Positions 16,768-25,061 of a stretch of 42,478 nucleotides of DNA are shown in pieces (position 1 is the first letter of the stretch; each line of letters starts with the position of its first letter). This stretch comes from an uncultured Oscillibacter sp. (GTDB lineage: Bacteria > Bacillota > Clostridia > Oscillospirales > Oscillospiraceae): NCBI GenBank assembly GCA_910577405.1, contig CAJTMG010000025.1:1-42478 (forward strand). The letters are read 5' to 3'. The translations under genes and the position numbers were made by a program. The notes below the pieces were generated by a model, which saw only the letters and a list, made by a program, of their open reading frames with translations, was not told the origin of the DNA and made no database searches.

Positions 16768-17535
16768 ATGGCAAGACGGAGAAATCGACGGCGGAGGAAG
16801 AGGGGCTTCGGACTGCTCTATAAGATGTTGTCGGTAATAGTGATCTGCATGGCCATTGTGATTGCCCTGACGCTGTTCTTCCGGGTGGATTCCGTGGTTG
16901 TCAGCGGACAGCAGCGTTACACAGAGGAGGAGATCCGGACGGCCAGCGGCGTGCATCCCGGCGATAATATGTATCTTCTGAATAAGCACGAGGTGGCCCG
17001 GAATATCCTGCGGGAACTGCCGTATATCTCCACAATCCGAATTAACCGGAGGCTCCCGGACACGCTGCTGATTGAGATTCAGGAGAGCGGGAAGCCTATG
17101 GCGGTGGTGCAGGACGGGAGCGCCTGGCTTGTGAGCAGCGACGGGAAGATCGTGGAGCAGAAGCCGGAGGCCGAGGCTGTGAATTACGGCCTGATTACCG
17201 GCTGTGAGCTTCTGGCCCCGTCAGTAGGTACCTCCATCGCCCTGGCTACGGAGTACGCCGCCCAGCAGGAAAGCCTGATCAACCTGCTGGAGGCCCTGGA
17301 GGACGCCGGAATTACCGATGAGGTGGACGGCATTCGCCTGGACGACCTTTCCTATATCAATATGGACTACGGCGGCCGCTTCACCGTTCGGATTGCCTAT
17401 AACGCGGATTACAGCTGGGAATTGACAAAGCTCACCCAGACCCTGGCCCGGGAGGAAATTCAGAGCAATATGACCGGCACCATAGACCTGCGCTTGGATG
17501 ACGAGAACGTTTATTTGATGCAGAACGTCCGCTGA
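16768..17535 (+). CDS. divIB: Cell division protein DivIB/FtsQ
   Basis: A 255-residue single-pass protein. Seen: a very basic N-terminus (eleven Arg/Lys in the first twelve residues), one membrane segment at about 17-38, then a POTRA domain at about 40-110 ('VDSVVVSGQQRYTEEEI' to 'LIEIQESGKP', ends quoted) and a beta-rich C-terminal domain. It bridges FtsL and DivIC and stabilises the divisome on the outer face of the membrane. It lies between murA and ftsZ as in many Clostridia. Start ATG follows CTGGAG. Confidence 0.9.
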   Translation: MARRRNRRRRKRGFGLLYKMLSVIVICMAIVIALTLFFRVDSVVVSGQQRYTEEEIRTASGVHPGDNMYLLNKHEVARNILRELPYISTIRINRRLPDTLLIEIQESGKPMAVVQDGSAWLVSSDGKIVEQKPEAEAVNYGLITGCELLAPSVGTSIALATEYAAQQESLINLLEALEDAGITDEVDGIRLDDLSYINMDYGGRFTVRIAYNADYSWELTKLTQTLAREEIQSNMTGTIDLRLDDENVYLMQNVR

Positions 17536-17716
17536 ATCCCTCCAGACCGCAAGACATATGGAGTCTGGTCCGAAAACCGCAAGATCGTCCAGGAGAGTCC
17601 CCGGAGACGTACCCTTTCAGATGGCTGTAAAAATTTTCCCCTATTTCAAAAAGACCGGGATGAAAGGAAAAGAAGGCAGTTTTTTCAGAAAAATTGTTAA
17701 ATGATTCGCAGGGGAC

Positions 17717-17745
17717 TTGACCTGCGGCGGAAAGTAGCTTACAAT
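17717..17745 (+). promoter_or_regulatory. Strong SigA promoter of ftsZ
   Basis: TTGACC (17717-17722), 17-bp spacer, TACAAT (17740-17745), 91 bp upstream of the ftsZ ATG. The 17536-17716 part of the gap holds a CCAGAC/GTCTGG hairpin near 17543-17566 without a T run and nothing else recognisable. Confidence 0.82.
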
Positions 17746-17836
17746 ATAAAGAAGGGCAATTTGTACGTTTGGAATAATCCGTGAGAGAGCGGGCCACGGC
17801 CCATTTTTTCACAAATGATAGCAGGAGGCAGCACTT

Positions 17837-19105
17837 ATGGCATTTGGCTTGGAGACCGGTCCTGATACCGTGGTCAATATTAAAGTAATCGGCGTGGGCG
17901 GCGCCGGGAACAACGTGGTGAACCGTATGGTCCGCACTGGAACAAAAGGCGTAGATTTCGTGGCCATCAATACTGATAAACAGGCACTGAGCGTATCCAG
18001 CGCTACCGATAAGATTCAGATTGGTGAGAAGCTGACCCATGGGCAGGGCGCCGGCTCCAATCCGGAGGTGGGCCGGAAGTCTGCCGAGGAGAGCCGGAAC
18101 CAGATTGCCAAGGCCCTGGAAGAGACAAATATGGTCTTTATTACCGCCGGTATGGGGGGCGGTACCGGCACCGGCGCGGCTCCCATTGTGGCGGAGCTGG
18201 CCAAGGAAATGGATATCCTTACCGTCGGCGTGGTGACGAAGCCCTTCGGGTTTGAGGGCTCCCGGCGGATGCGGCAGGCCGAGGCAGGTATCGCGGAGCT
18301 GCGCACTAAGGTGGATTCATTGGTGATTATTCCTAACGAACGGCTGAAATTCGCTACCGATCAGAAGATTACCTTCGCCAACGCTTTCGAGATCGCCGAT
18401 GACGTGCTCAGACAGGCCGTGCAGTCTATCTCCGACCTGATTCGGGATACCGGGTATATCAACCTGGATTTTGCCGATGTTACAGCTGTTATGAAGGACG
18501 CCGGACTTGCGCATATGGGCGTTGGCCGGGCCGCCGGTAAGGGGAAGGCCGAGGAAGCCGCACGTCTGGCCATCTCCAGTCCTTTGCTGGAAACCAGTAT
18601 CAACGGCGCTCAAGGGATTCTTGTGAATGTGGCCGGTTCGCTTGATATCGGTCTGGAAGAGGTCGAACAGGCGGTGGGCCTGGTCAAGGACGCTGTACAT
18701 CCTGACGCAAATACCATTTTTGGCGCTACTTTTGATGAAACACTTGACGATGAAATCCGTGTCACCGTTATCGCTACCGGTTTTGACCAGCCCCCCGGAC
18801 AGCTCCCCAGCTTGCAGAGCGACCCGCCGCGGCTCCAGGTCATTACCCCCGCTTCTTCTACCATGCAGACCGTGCAGGTTGCGCCGGTGACGCCTGTTGC
18901 TCCCGTTGCGCCTGTGGCTCCTGTTGCTCCCGCGGCCCCTGTCGCTCCTGTGGAGACCCAGGCGGAACCTGCTCCCGCGCCTGTCCCGGAACAGCCGGAC
19001 GCCAAGAAGGTCGTGGACGAGCTGATGAGTTCCAGGAGCGATTTGGACAAGGAGTTTGAGACGCTGATGAAGCTGTTCAACAAGCGGGACGGCGGCGGAT
19101 ACTGA
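17837..19105 (+). CDS. ftsZ: Cell division GTPase FtsZ
   Basis: A 422-residue tubulin homologue that forms the Z ring. Seen: 'GVGGAGNNVVNRM' near 19-31, the tubulin signature GGGTGTG at 107-113, 'NVDFADV'-like T7 loop near 'NLDFADVTAVM', and a complete GTPase core to about residue 316. The C-terminus is odd: a linker at about 340-385 is made of Val-Ala-Pro repeats, and the last 15 residues ('LMKLFNKRDGGGY' end) do not contain the usual (D/E)-I-P-x-F-L-R peptide that binds FtsA and ZapD-type partners. ftsA itself is absent from its usual place before ftsZ. Own promoter upstream, strong terminator downstream, so it is probably expressed alone as well as from the dcw transcript. Confidence 0.97.
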   Translation: MAFGLETGPDTVVNIKVIGVGGAGNNVVNRMVRTGTKGVDFVAINTDKQALSVSSATDKIQIGEKLTHGQGAGSNPEVGRKSAEESRNQIAKALEETNMVFITAGMGGGTGTGAAPIVAELAKEMDILTVGVVTKPFGFEGSRRMRQAEAGIAELRTKVDSLVIIPNERLKFATDQKITFANAFEIADDVLRQAVQSISDLIRDTGYINLDFADVTAVMKDAGLAHMGVGRAAGKGKAEEAARLAISSPLLETSINGAQGILVNVAGSLDIGLEEVEQAVGLVKDAVHPDANTIFGATFDETLDDEIRVTVIATGFDQPPGQLPSLQSDPPRLQVITPASSTMQTVQVAPVTPVAPVAPVAPVAPAAPVAPVETQAEPAPAPVPEQPDAKKVVDELMSSRSDLDKEFETLMKLFNKRDGGGY

Positions 19106-19133
19106 GACCGTCAAAAAACAGAAAAAACTGGAG

Positions 19134-19167
19134 GAACCTGTGGGTGATTGCCTACAGGTTCTTTTTT
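19134..19167 (+). terminator. Rho-independent terminator of ftsZ
   Basis: GAACCTGT (19134-19141) pairs with ACAGGTTC (19154-19161), with an inner GG/CC extension, followed by six T residues (19162-19167). It closes the dcw cluster 29 bases after the ftsZ stop. Confidence 0.92.
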
Positions 19168-19347
19168 GCGCATGGGGGACAGGAGCAGGAAGGCACGTCC
19201 ATGGGGAATCTGGCGGTTTTTGCTTGTGGTGAATCGCGGGAAAGCGCAAATGATAAACGGGCCGGCGGTTCCGGGAAAATCGTGATAAATTCAAAAAAAT
19301 GGTGTTGCCGGGGCCTTCGGCGGAATATAAGGAAAGGGGTGATTTGA

Positions 19348-20340
19348 TTGTATGGACTTGCGCAAAGAGCAAAAGGCCTGCTGCGGTGCGGGGCGGCAGT
19401 ACTGCTGGCGCTGCTGCTGTGCGGAGGCGTTCCGGTGAGGGCGGCGGAGAGCGGGCGGCTGCTGGTTCCGGTAGGGCATACGGTAGGCATCAAGCTGTTC
19501 TCCCGGGGCATTGTAGTCGTGAAGCTGTCCGACGGTCCCGCACGGGAAAGCGGCCTGCAAACCGGCGATGTGATTGTGAAGCTGGGCGGCAAGGCGGTCA
19601 CGTCCACGGAACAGTTTCAGACGCTGCTCCAGGAGAACGGCGAGAGCACCGCGGATTTGCAGGTAAAGCGTTCCGGGGACAGCGTGACCGTGTCTGTAGC
19701 GCCCTCCAGAAACGATGAAGGCGTCTGCTGTATTGGCGCCTGGGTGCGGGACAGCATGGCCGGGATCGGAACCCTCACTTACTATGACCCTGCCGATGGA
19801 ACCTTCGGCGCCCTGGGACATGGGATTACGGATGTGGATACCGCCCTGTTGATGCCCTTCTCCAACGGTTCTATTCTGCCCTCCACGGTCAAGGCGGTGA
19901 AAAAGGGTGAAGCAGGAGCCGCCGGGGAATTACGGGGCGATTTTGATCTTACCCGGAATCTGGGGACCCTGAGCGCCAATACCACCAGCGGCATTTTCGG
20001 CGTTATGGAAGCGCCGCCGGACGCAGAGGCATTGCCCATAGGAACCGCTGTGACGGGACACGCCGTTATACGCTCCAACGTTCAAGGCGACCAGGTGGGC
20101 GAGTATGCCGTGGAAATCCTGAAGGTGCTCCCCAACGCCGCTGACGGACGGGATCTTGTGCTCTCTGTTACCGATGACAGGCTTCTGGAGACCACCGGCG
20201 GCATCGTGCAGGGAATGTCCGGAAGTCCCATTATCCAGAATGGAAAGCTGGTGGGCGCGGTAACTCATGTCCTGCTGAACGCGCCGAATAAAGGGTATGG
20301 AATCCTGATTGAAAATATGCTGAAAGCAGCGGAAAGCTGA
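19348..20340 (+). CDS. spoIVB: Sporulation signalling protease SpoIVB
   Basis: A 330-residue serine peptidase (family S55) that in Bacillus is secreted from the forespore and triggers SigK activation through the SpoIVFA/BofA complex. Seen: an N-terminal signal or anchor at about 10-30, a PDZ domain at about 50-110 ('ARESGLQTGDVIVKLGG'), then the peptidase domain with His158 in 'LGHGITDV' and Ser291 in 'GMSGSP'. Shorter than the B. subtilis protein (about 425). The start is probably a TTG at 19348, six bases after AAGGGGTG; there is no in-frame ATG that keeps the signal sequence. It shows that the host lineage is a spore former. The 180-base upstream gap contains no clear forespore promoter that I can defend. 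Confidence 0.92.
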   Translation: MYGLAQRAKGLLRCGAAVLLALLLCGGVPVRAAESGRLLVPVGHTVGIKLFSRGIVVVKLSDGPARESGLQTGDVIVKLGGKAVTSTEQFQTLLQENGESTADLQVKRSGDSVTVSVAPSRNDEGVCCIGAWVRDSMAGIGTLTYYDPADGTFGALGHGITDVDTALLMPFSNGSILPSTVKAVKKGEAGAAGELRGDFDLTRNLGTLSANTTSGIFGVMEAPPDAEALPIGTAVTGHAVIRSNVQGDQVGEYAVEILKVLPNAADGRDLVLSVTDDRLLETTGGIVQGMSGSPIIQNGKLVGAVTHVLLNAPNKGYGILIENMLKAAES

Positions 20341-20345
20341 CGATG

Positions 20346-20384
20346 CGGCAGAGGGGCGGATTGTCTCTCTGCCGTATGATTTTT
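20346..20384 (+). terminator. Terminator after spoIVB
   Basis: CGGCAGAG (20346-20353) pairs perfectly with CTCTGCCG (20367-20374). The T run (20380-20384) starts five bases after the stem, so termination may be partial. Confidence 0.6.
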
Positions 20385-20518
20385 GGCTGATAAAAGAAGG
20401 TTTCCCGTTGTTTTCAATAAAATTCCGGTAAAAACAAGACTGGAAAGTATCAGGCGTCTTCCTGTACTCCACGGCTTTGGAAGGGAGGAAGAAATATCTG
20501 AAAAATTTGAAAAAAGAG

Positions 20519-20547
20519 TTCTCTCCGGGCAAAAAATGTGGTATGAT
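20519..20547 (+). promoter_or_regulatory. Extended -10 promoter of the MATE gene
   Basis: TGG directly before TATGAT (20542-20547) forms an extended -10 element; the -35 region TTCTCT (20519-20524) at 17 bp is poor, which fits the extended -10 type. It lies 46 bp before the chosen start. Confidence 0.55.
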
Positions 20548-20592
20548 AGCAGTCGGCAATTTTACAGAAAACAAGAGAAAGAGGGCGTGAAA

Positions 20593-21954
20593 GTGAGCAG
20601 CCGAATGGATATGATAAACGGCTCGTTGGGAGATAAGATCATCAGGTACGCTGTTCCGCTGGCGGCCACGGGGATTTTGCAGCAGCTCTTCAACGCGGCG
20701 GATCTGGCGGTGGTAGGGCAGTTTTCCGGCAAAAGCGCTATGGCCGCGGTAGGAGGGAACGCGCCGGTGATTGGCCTGCTTGTGAATTTGTTCGTGGGCA
20801 TTTCGCTGGGCAGTAATGTGGTGATCGCGAAAGCCGTCGGGCAGCAGGACAATGGGAAGATTTCAAAGGCGGTACATACGTCGGTGGTGGTGGCCCTGCT
20901 GGGAGGCTTGTTCCTTGCCGTCCTGGGTGAACTGCTTGCGCCGGTGGTGGTGGAGCTGCTGGACGTGCCGGGGGAGGTCTGCCCTATGGCCGTGAAATAT
21001 CTCCGGATTTATCTGGCGGGAATGCCGGTGATCCTGCTTTATAACTTTGAGTCCGCCATTTTCCGGAGCTGCGGCAATACCAGGACGCCTTTGATCGCGC
21101 TGGTGATTTCCGGCATTCTGAACGTCATCTTCAATCTGTTCTTTGTCATGGGCTTCGGCATGGATGTGGACGGCGTGGCTGCTGCAACTGTGCTGGCCAA
21201 TTTCATCAGCTCGGCCATTCTGTTCGCGGCACTGATGAAAACCGATCTGGCCATCCGGCTGGAACCCCGAAAGCTGCGGGTACATAGGGACGTGCTGGCG
21301 CAGATTCTGAAAATAGGCGTACCGGCGGGCATACAGGGCATGATCTTCTCCTTTGCGAATATTATTGTGCAGTCGGCGGTAAACAGCCTTGGAACCACCA
21401 TCATGGCGGCGTCCTCGGCGGCTTACAACCTGGAAATTTTCTCCTACTATGTCATGAATTCCTTCGGGCAGGCGTGTACCACCTTTGTGGGCCAGAACTA
21501 CGGCGCGGGGAAGAATGACCGCTGCCGGAAAGCGCTGAAGCTCTGTCTGCTGCAATGCCTGCTCTGTACGGCGGTATCCTGCGTGCTGATCCTGGCCTTC
21601 AGCCGCACTCTGCTGAGCCTTTTCAATACGGACCCTGATGTGATTGCAGCGGCGCGGATACGGCTGGTATATATTTTCTTTGCCTATCTGTTCAGCTTTG
21701 TGCAGGAAAATCTGTCCGGCTATCTGCGGGGCTTCGGAGTGTCGTTTATCCCGGCGGCCTGCGCGGTGGCGGGCATCTGCGGCGTGCGGCTGACCTGGAT
21801 TTTTACGGTCTTCCGGCGCTGGCCCTCCTTCACGACCATTATGCAGGTCTATCCCCTGAGCCTTGGCCTGACCGCGGCGGCGATTCTGCTTGTGACCCTC
21901 CTGGTGAAGCCCTCCCGGAGATTTGTGGTGCAGGACGCGCCGGAGAACCTGTAG
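20593..21954 (+). CDS. MATE-family multidrug or toxin exporter
   Basis: A 453-residue membrane protein with about twelve hydrophobic segments, an exporter of the MATE group driven by Na+ or H+. Seen: the N-terminal 'YAVPLAATGILQQLFNAADLAVVGQFSG' region with the family P-x-x-x-x-x-x-L-Q (ends quoted), 'GTTIMAASSAAYN' and 'GQNYGAGK' in the second half, the latter repeated in many MATE proteins. Reading upstream to 20383 gives 70 extra residues that are not membrane-like; GTG 20593 has AGAGGG seven bases upstream and matches the family N-terminus. The substrate is unknown; nothing nearby shares its transcript. Confidence 0.9.
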   Translation: MSSRMDMINGSLGDKIIRYAVPLAATGILQQLFNAADLAVVGQFSGKSAMAAVGGNAPVIGLLVNLFVGISLGSNVVIAKAVGQQDNGKISKAVHTSVVVALLGGLFLAVLGELLAPVVVELLDVPGEVCPMAVKYLRIYLAGMPVILLYNFESAIFRSCGNTRTPLIALVISGILNVIFNLFFVMGFGMDVDGVAAATVLANFISSAILFAALMKTDLAIRLEPRKLRVHRDVLAQILKIGVPAGIQGMIFSFANIIVQSAVNSLGTTIMAASSAAYNLEIFSYYVMNSFGQACTTFVGQNYGAGKNDRCRKALKLCLLQCLLCTAVSCVLILAFSRTLLSLFNTDPDVIAAARIRLVYIFFAYLFSFVQENLSGYLRGFGVSFIPAACAVAGICGVRLTWIFTVFRRWPSFTTIMQVYPLSLGLTAAAILLVTLLVKPSRRFVVQDAPENL

Positions 21955-21967
21955 CCAATTCAAAAAA

Positions 21968-22001
21968 ACGGCCTGCCCAAAAGAAAGGACAGGTCGTTTT
22001 T
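21968..22001. terminator. Bidirectional terminator between the MATE gene and the dihydroxyacetone kinase gene
   Basis: An 11-bp stem with one mismatch and one G-T pair (21968-21978 with 21987-21997) is flanked by T residues on the plus strand (21997-22001) and by seven A residues (21962-21968), which are T on the minus strand. It can serve both converging transcripts. Confidence 0.85.
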
Positions 22002-22042
22002 CAGGTTTTTTCCGTTTGAATTGACAGATACAGGGTCTTTGC

Positions 22043-23794
22043 TTAGAATTTCAGGCCGTTTTTCACATCGCCGAAGATGACCGCAAGACCGTAAGCGCCC
22101 GCGTCCGCCCAGCCGATGCTCCGTTCGCCGACAGTGCCTGCGCGACCCATCCGGGCTGCGATTTTCTCGGTACTCTTTGCGCCGGCCATAGCAGCTTCCG
22201 CGCCGGCGTCAAAGGCGTCCTTGAAGGAAACGTTCTTCTTTGCGCTTTCGGTCCAGGCGTCGGCGCAGGGAACCAAAGCGTCGATCAGGGTTTTGTCGCC
22301 CACTACCGCGCCCCGGCCGAAGGAACGTTCGCCGGTAGCCTGAATCCCGCTCACCGCCGCCTGCATCAGCTCCGCGAAATCGCCGACAGACAGGGTTTCC
22401 TTACCCTTTGCGCTTCTGGCCGCCGCACGGAACGCACTGCCCCAGATAGGACCGGACGCGCCGCCGCAGTGTTCCATAATCACCAGAGAGCAGGCGTTCA
22501 GGAATCCGGCAATGTCCTTCTGCTCTGCCACGATGGATTTCCATTCAGCTTTCAACTGCCGGAAGCCCTTGGCAATGCTCATGCCAAAGTCGCCGTCGCC
22601 CGCGTGGGAGTCCAGCTCGCAGAAGGGCACCTCGTTCCGGATGGCAGACTCGCACATGGCGTCCACCATATACATCACGTTCTGGAGGCTCAGACCGCCC
22701 GAAACCGCCGCGTAATCCGCCGGAGTTTCAATACCATAGTTGGCCTCGCCAGCCTGGGCCGCGGGATTGATATCAGGCATTTCCGCCACCACGTCCACCG
22801 GGCCGCTGACCTGGAAGGCCGGCGCGTGGCTGGGGGCGTTCAGCAGGTCTTCCAGTTCGCCGTCCAGCTTCAGGATGGAGACGGAAGCGCCGGCCATATC
22901 GATGCTGGTCATATAGTTCCCCACGAAGGTCCGGGCAATGGTCACGCCTTTTTTCCGCAGTTCGCCGGTGACCTGATGGTTCAGAAGATACAGCTCCATC
23001 AAAGGCGTGCCGCCGAAGCCGTTTACCAGCAGGGCGACCCGTTCGCTGCCCGTCAGAGCCAGTTCCTGGGAGAGGGCGTCCACCATACGGGAGGCCAGTT
23101 CTGCGGCGGTGGCGGTGGGTTCCCGACGGATGCCCGGTTCGCCGTGGATGCCGACGCCGTATTCCATCTCGCCCTCGCCGATGTCAAAGGTAGGCGTGCC
23201 CTTGGCGGGGACTGTGCAGGAGGTCAAGGCAAAGCCGATGCTCTTCACATTGGCGGCGGCCTTTTCTGCGATGGCCTTCACCTCGGACAGAGATTTCCCG
23301 GCCTCAGCGGCGGCTCCGGCAATCTTATGCACGAAGACGGTGCCTGCCACGCCCCGGCGTCCCACAGTGTAAAGGCTGTCTTTTACGGCGATATCATCGT
23401 CAACCTTCACATAGTCCACCGTAATGCCGTCTTCCTGTGCCAGGAACGCGGCGTTGCGGAAGTTCATAATGTCGCCGCTGTAATTCTTGATAATCAGCAG
23501 CGTTCCCGCGTCGCTGGCAGTCTGCCGGATAGCCTGATAGACCTGGATCTGAGACGGAGAGGCAAACACATCGCCGCAGACCGCCGCGTCCAGCATACCC
23601 TTGCCCACGAAACCGGCATGGGCAGGCTCGTGACCGCTGCCGCCGCCGCTGATGAGGGTGACCTTGCTCTTGTTCAGGTTCTTCTTATGGATGACCTTAT
23701 ATTTGGTATCCATAGTCAGTTCCGGGTGAGCAAGAACGATGCCTGCGCACATTTCCCGCACAACGGCGGTGGGGTCGTTAATAATCTTTTTCAT
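22043..23794 (-). CDS. dhaKL: ATP-dependent dihydroxyacetone kinase, fused DhaK-DhaL
   Basis: A 583-residue single-chain kinase that makes dihydroxyacetone phosphate from dihydroxyacetone and ATP. Seen: DhaK part (about 1-330) with 'SGGGSGHEPAHAGFVG' at 49-64 and His217 in 'GIHGEPGIRR', the residue that binds the ketone as a hemiaminal; DhaL part (about 370-583) with 'DSHAGDGDFGMS' (Asp395, Asp400, Asp402 for Mg-ATP) and 'GGASGPIWGSAF'. The fused form is the ATP-using type, not the PTS type. ATG 23794 lies one base after the stop of the glycerol dehydrogenase gene, so the two are coupled. In this locus it may handle glycerol released from sulfoquinovosyl glycerol. Related kinases act on erythrulose, so a C4 ketose is an alternative substrate. 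Confidence 0.93.
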   Translation of the reverse strand: MKKIINDPTAVVREMCAGIVLAHPELTMDTKYKVIHKKNLNKSKVTLISGGGSGHEPAHAGFVGKGMLDAAVCGDVFASPSQIQVYQAIRQTASDAGTLLIIKNYSGDIMNFRNAAFLAQEDGITVDYVKVDDDIAVKDSLYTVGRRGVAGTVFVHKIAGAAAEAGKSLSEVKAIAEKAAANVKSIGFALTSCTVPAKGTPTFDIGEGEMEYGVGIHGEPGIRREPTATAAELASRMVDALSQELALTGSERVALLVNGFGGTPLMELYLLNHQVTGELRKKGVTIARTFVGNYMTSIDMAGASVSILKLDGELEDLLNAPSHAPAFQVSGPVDVVAEMPDINPAAQAGEANYGIETPADYAAVSGGLSLQNVMYMVDAMCESAIRNEVPFCELDSHAGDGDFGMSIAKGFRQLKAEWKSIVAEQKDIAGFLNACSLVIMEHCGGASGPIWGSAFRAAARSAKGKETLSVGDFAELMQAAVSGIQATGERSFGRGAVVGDKTLIDALVPCADAWTESAKKNVSFKDAFDAGAEAAMAGAKSTEKIAARMGRAGTVGERSIGWADAGAYGLAVIFGDVKNGLKF

Positions 23795-23795
23795 A

Positions 23796-24929
23796 TCACA
23801 CCAATCCCTCTTTGTAAGCGCTGCCCAGCTTGTCGGCGGCAACGATGGCGGCGGCTACGGTCTGCGCGTTGACAGGGAAGGGCATGGCGTGGGTGGATTC
23901 CTCGGGAATGCTGGCCTTTTCCGCCACAGCCTTGAGTTCTTCCGGGCTCACGCTGTCCACGCCCAGGTCCTTCAGGCACACGGGCAGGCCAACGGAAACG
24001 CAGAATTCCAGCACCTCCTCCAGCTCCTCGGTGGGGGCGTTCTCCAGCATCATATGGCAGAGGGTGCCGAAAGCCACTTCCTCGCCGTGCATATACTTAT
24101 GGGTGCCGGGGAGGAGGGTCAGGCCGTCCACAATGCCGTGAGCCGCCGCCAGGCCGCCGCTCTCAAAGCCCAGACCGGACAGCAGGATATTGGCCTCGAT
24201 GATGTTCTCCAGCGCCGGGGTGACGATGTTCATATCGCAAGCCTGCTTTGCCTTCACGCCGTCTTCCAGAAGGGTCCTATAGCACTGGGTGGCCAGAGCA
24301 AAGGCGGCGTTGGTGCCCATGCCGGGAGCGCAGAGGCCTTCACGGGCGCCGCAGGGAAGGCTGGCGTTGACCCGGGAGAAAGAGCGGACGTTGGCCCGGG
24401 CTTCAAAATAGGTGGACAGCGCGTCGCCCATGCCGGAGACCAGGAAGCGGGTGGGAGCGCTGGCAACCACGGTGGTATCCACCAGAACCACGCTGGGGCT
24501 CTGCTTGAAGTAGGCGTAATCATCAAACTCGCCGTCTTCGGTGTAGAGCACGGCGGAATGGCTGGTAGGCGCGTCAGTAGCGGCGATGGTGGGGACGATA
24601 ATCACGCCGTCGCCCTGGCCCACGCATTTGGAGGTGTCAATGGCCTTGCCGCCGCCCATGCCCACGATGCAGGCGCACTTGTTTTCAGCGGCCACGACCC
24701 GGAGGCGCTCCACTTCCTGCCGGGAGCACTGGCCGCGGAAGTTGCTGGGCACAAATTTCACGCCGAATTTTTCAGCCGTCTTGTCCAGCTTCTCTTTCAC
24801 CCGTTCCACGTCGCTGTCCAGGGCAATCAGCAGCGCGGAATCGCCGAAGGTCTTGACGAAATAACCCAGATTCAGCAGCTCGTCCTCGCCCTGCACGTAC
24901 TTAGTGGGGCAGATAAATGCCTTTCTCAT
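23796..24929 (-). CDS. gldA: Glycerol dehydrogenase family protein (GldA-like)
   Basis: A 377-residue metal-dependent polyol dehydrogenase. Seen: 'GMGGGKAIDTSK' at 90-101 (NAD binding), and the three zinc ligands Asp169 ('SGMGDALS'), His264 ('AAAHGIVDG') and His281 ('YMHGEEV'), as in GldA. It would oxidise glycerol to dihydroxyacetone with NAD+. Start: ATG 24929 is chosen because GGGAGG stands seven bases upstream and 'MRKAFICPTKYVQG' is the normal family start; an 18-residue in-frame extension from 24983 is encoded by the tandem repeats and is rejected. It is coupled to dhaKL. A terminator separates it from the eleven-gene operon, so it has its own or read-through expression. Confidence 0.9.
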   Translation of the reverse strand: MRKAFICPTKYVQGEDELLNLGYFVKTFGDSALLIALDSDVERVKEKLDKTAEKFGVKFVPSNFRGQCSRQEVERLRVVAAENKCACIVGMGGGKAIDTSKCVGQGDGVIIVPTIAATDAPTSHSAVLYTEDGEFDDYAYFKQSPSVVLVDTTVVASAPTRFLVSGMGDALSTYFEARANVRSFSRVNASLPCGAREGLCAPGMGTNAAFALATQCYRTLLEDGVKAKQACDMNIVTPALENIIEANILLSGLGFESGGLAAAHGIVDGLTLLPGTHKYMHGEEVAFGTLCHMMLENAPTEELEEVLEFCVSVGLPVCLKDLGVDSVSPEELKAVAEKASIPEESTHAMPFPVNAQTVAAAIVAADKLGSAYKEGLV

Positions 24930-24960
24930 AACAATGCCTCCCTGAAAATCTAAAATTTTG

Positions 24961-24997
24961 CATAAAATTGCATAAAATTGCATAAAATTGCATAAAA
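24961..24997. repeat. 10-bp tandem repeat in the gldA leader
   Basis: CATAAAATTG is present three times in exact tandem (24961-24990), with a fourth partial copy CATAAAA. The period is close to one DNA helix turn. It lies between the upstream terminator and the gldA ribosome site. No consensus promoter is clear around it, though the reverse strand has several TTTTAT and TATGCA stretches. Confidence 0.9.
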
Positions 24998-25048
24998 AAC
25001 CCCGCCGCCGGTCATTCCTGCGGTTTGCGTTCTATAACCGTCGGCGGG
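24994..25048 (-). terminator. Terminator of the eleven-gene sulfoquinovose operon
   Basis: On the minus strand 25048-25037 pairs with 25012-25001 (12 bp, one mismatch, GC-rich) and is followed by six T residues (24999-24994). It lies 14 bases after the stop of the FucI-like gene and before gldA. Confidence 0.8.
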
Positions 25049-25061
25049 TTGGGTCCTGTAC

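Noticed and set aside
17791..17809. GGGC/GCCC hairpin with six T residues between the ftsZ promoter and gene
   Set aside because: The stem is only four pairs with a four-base loop, too weak to call an attenuator.
19228..19262. Possible SigG/SigF promoter of spoIVB (TGAATC followed by an AT-rich block)
   Set aside because: The -10 part does not match the forespore consensus well enough to report.
20383..20592. Upstream start of the MATE protein at 20383
   Set aside because: The extra 70 residues are not membrane-like and cross the promoter; GTG 20593 has the ribosome site.
23795..23842. Upstream start of the dihydroxyacetone kinase at 23842
   Set aside because: It lies inside the glycerol dehydrogenase gene; ATG 23794 gives the normal DhaK N-terminus.
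24930..24983. 18-residue N-terminal extension of the glycerol dehydrogenase
   Set aside because: It is encoded by the tandem repeats, has no ribosome site and is not part of the family.
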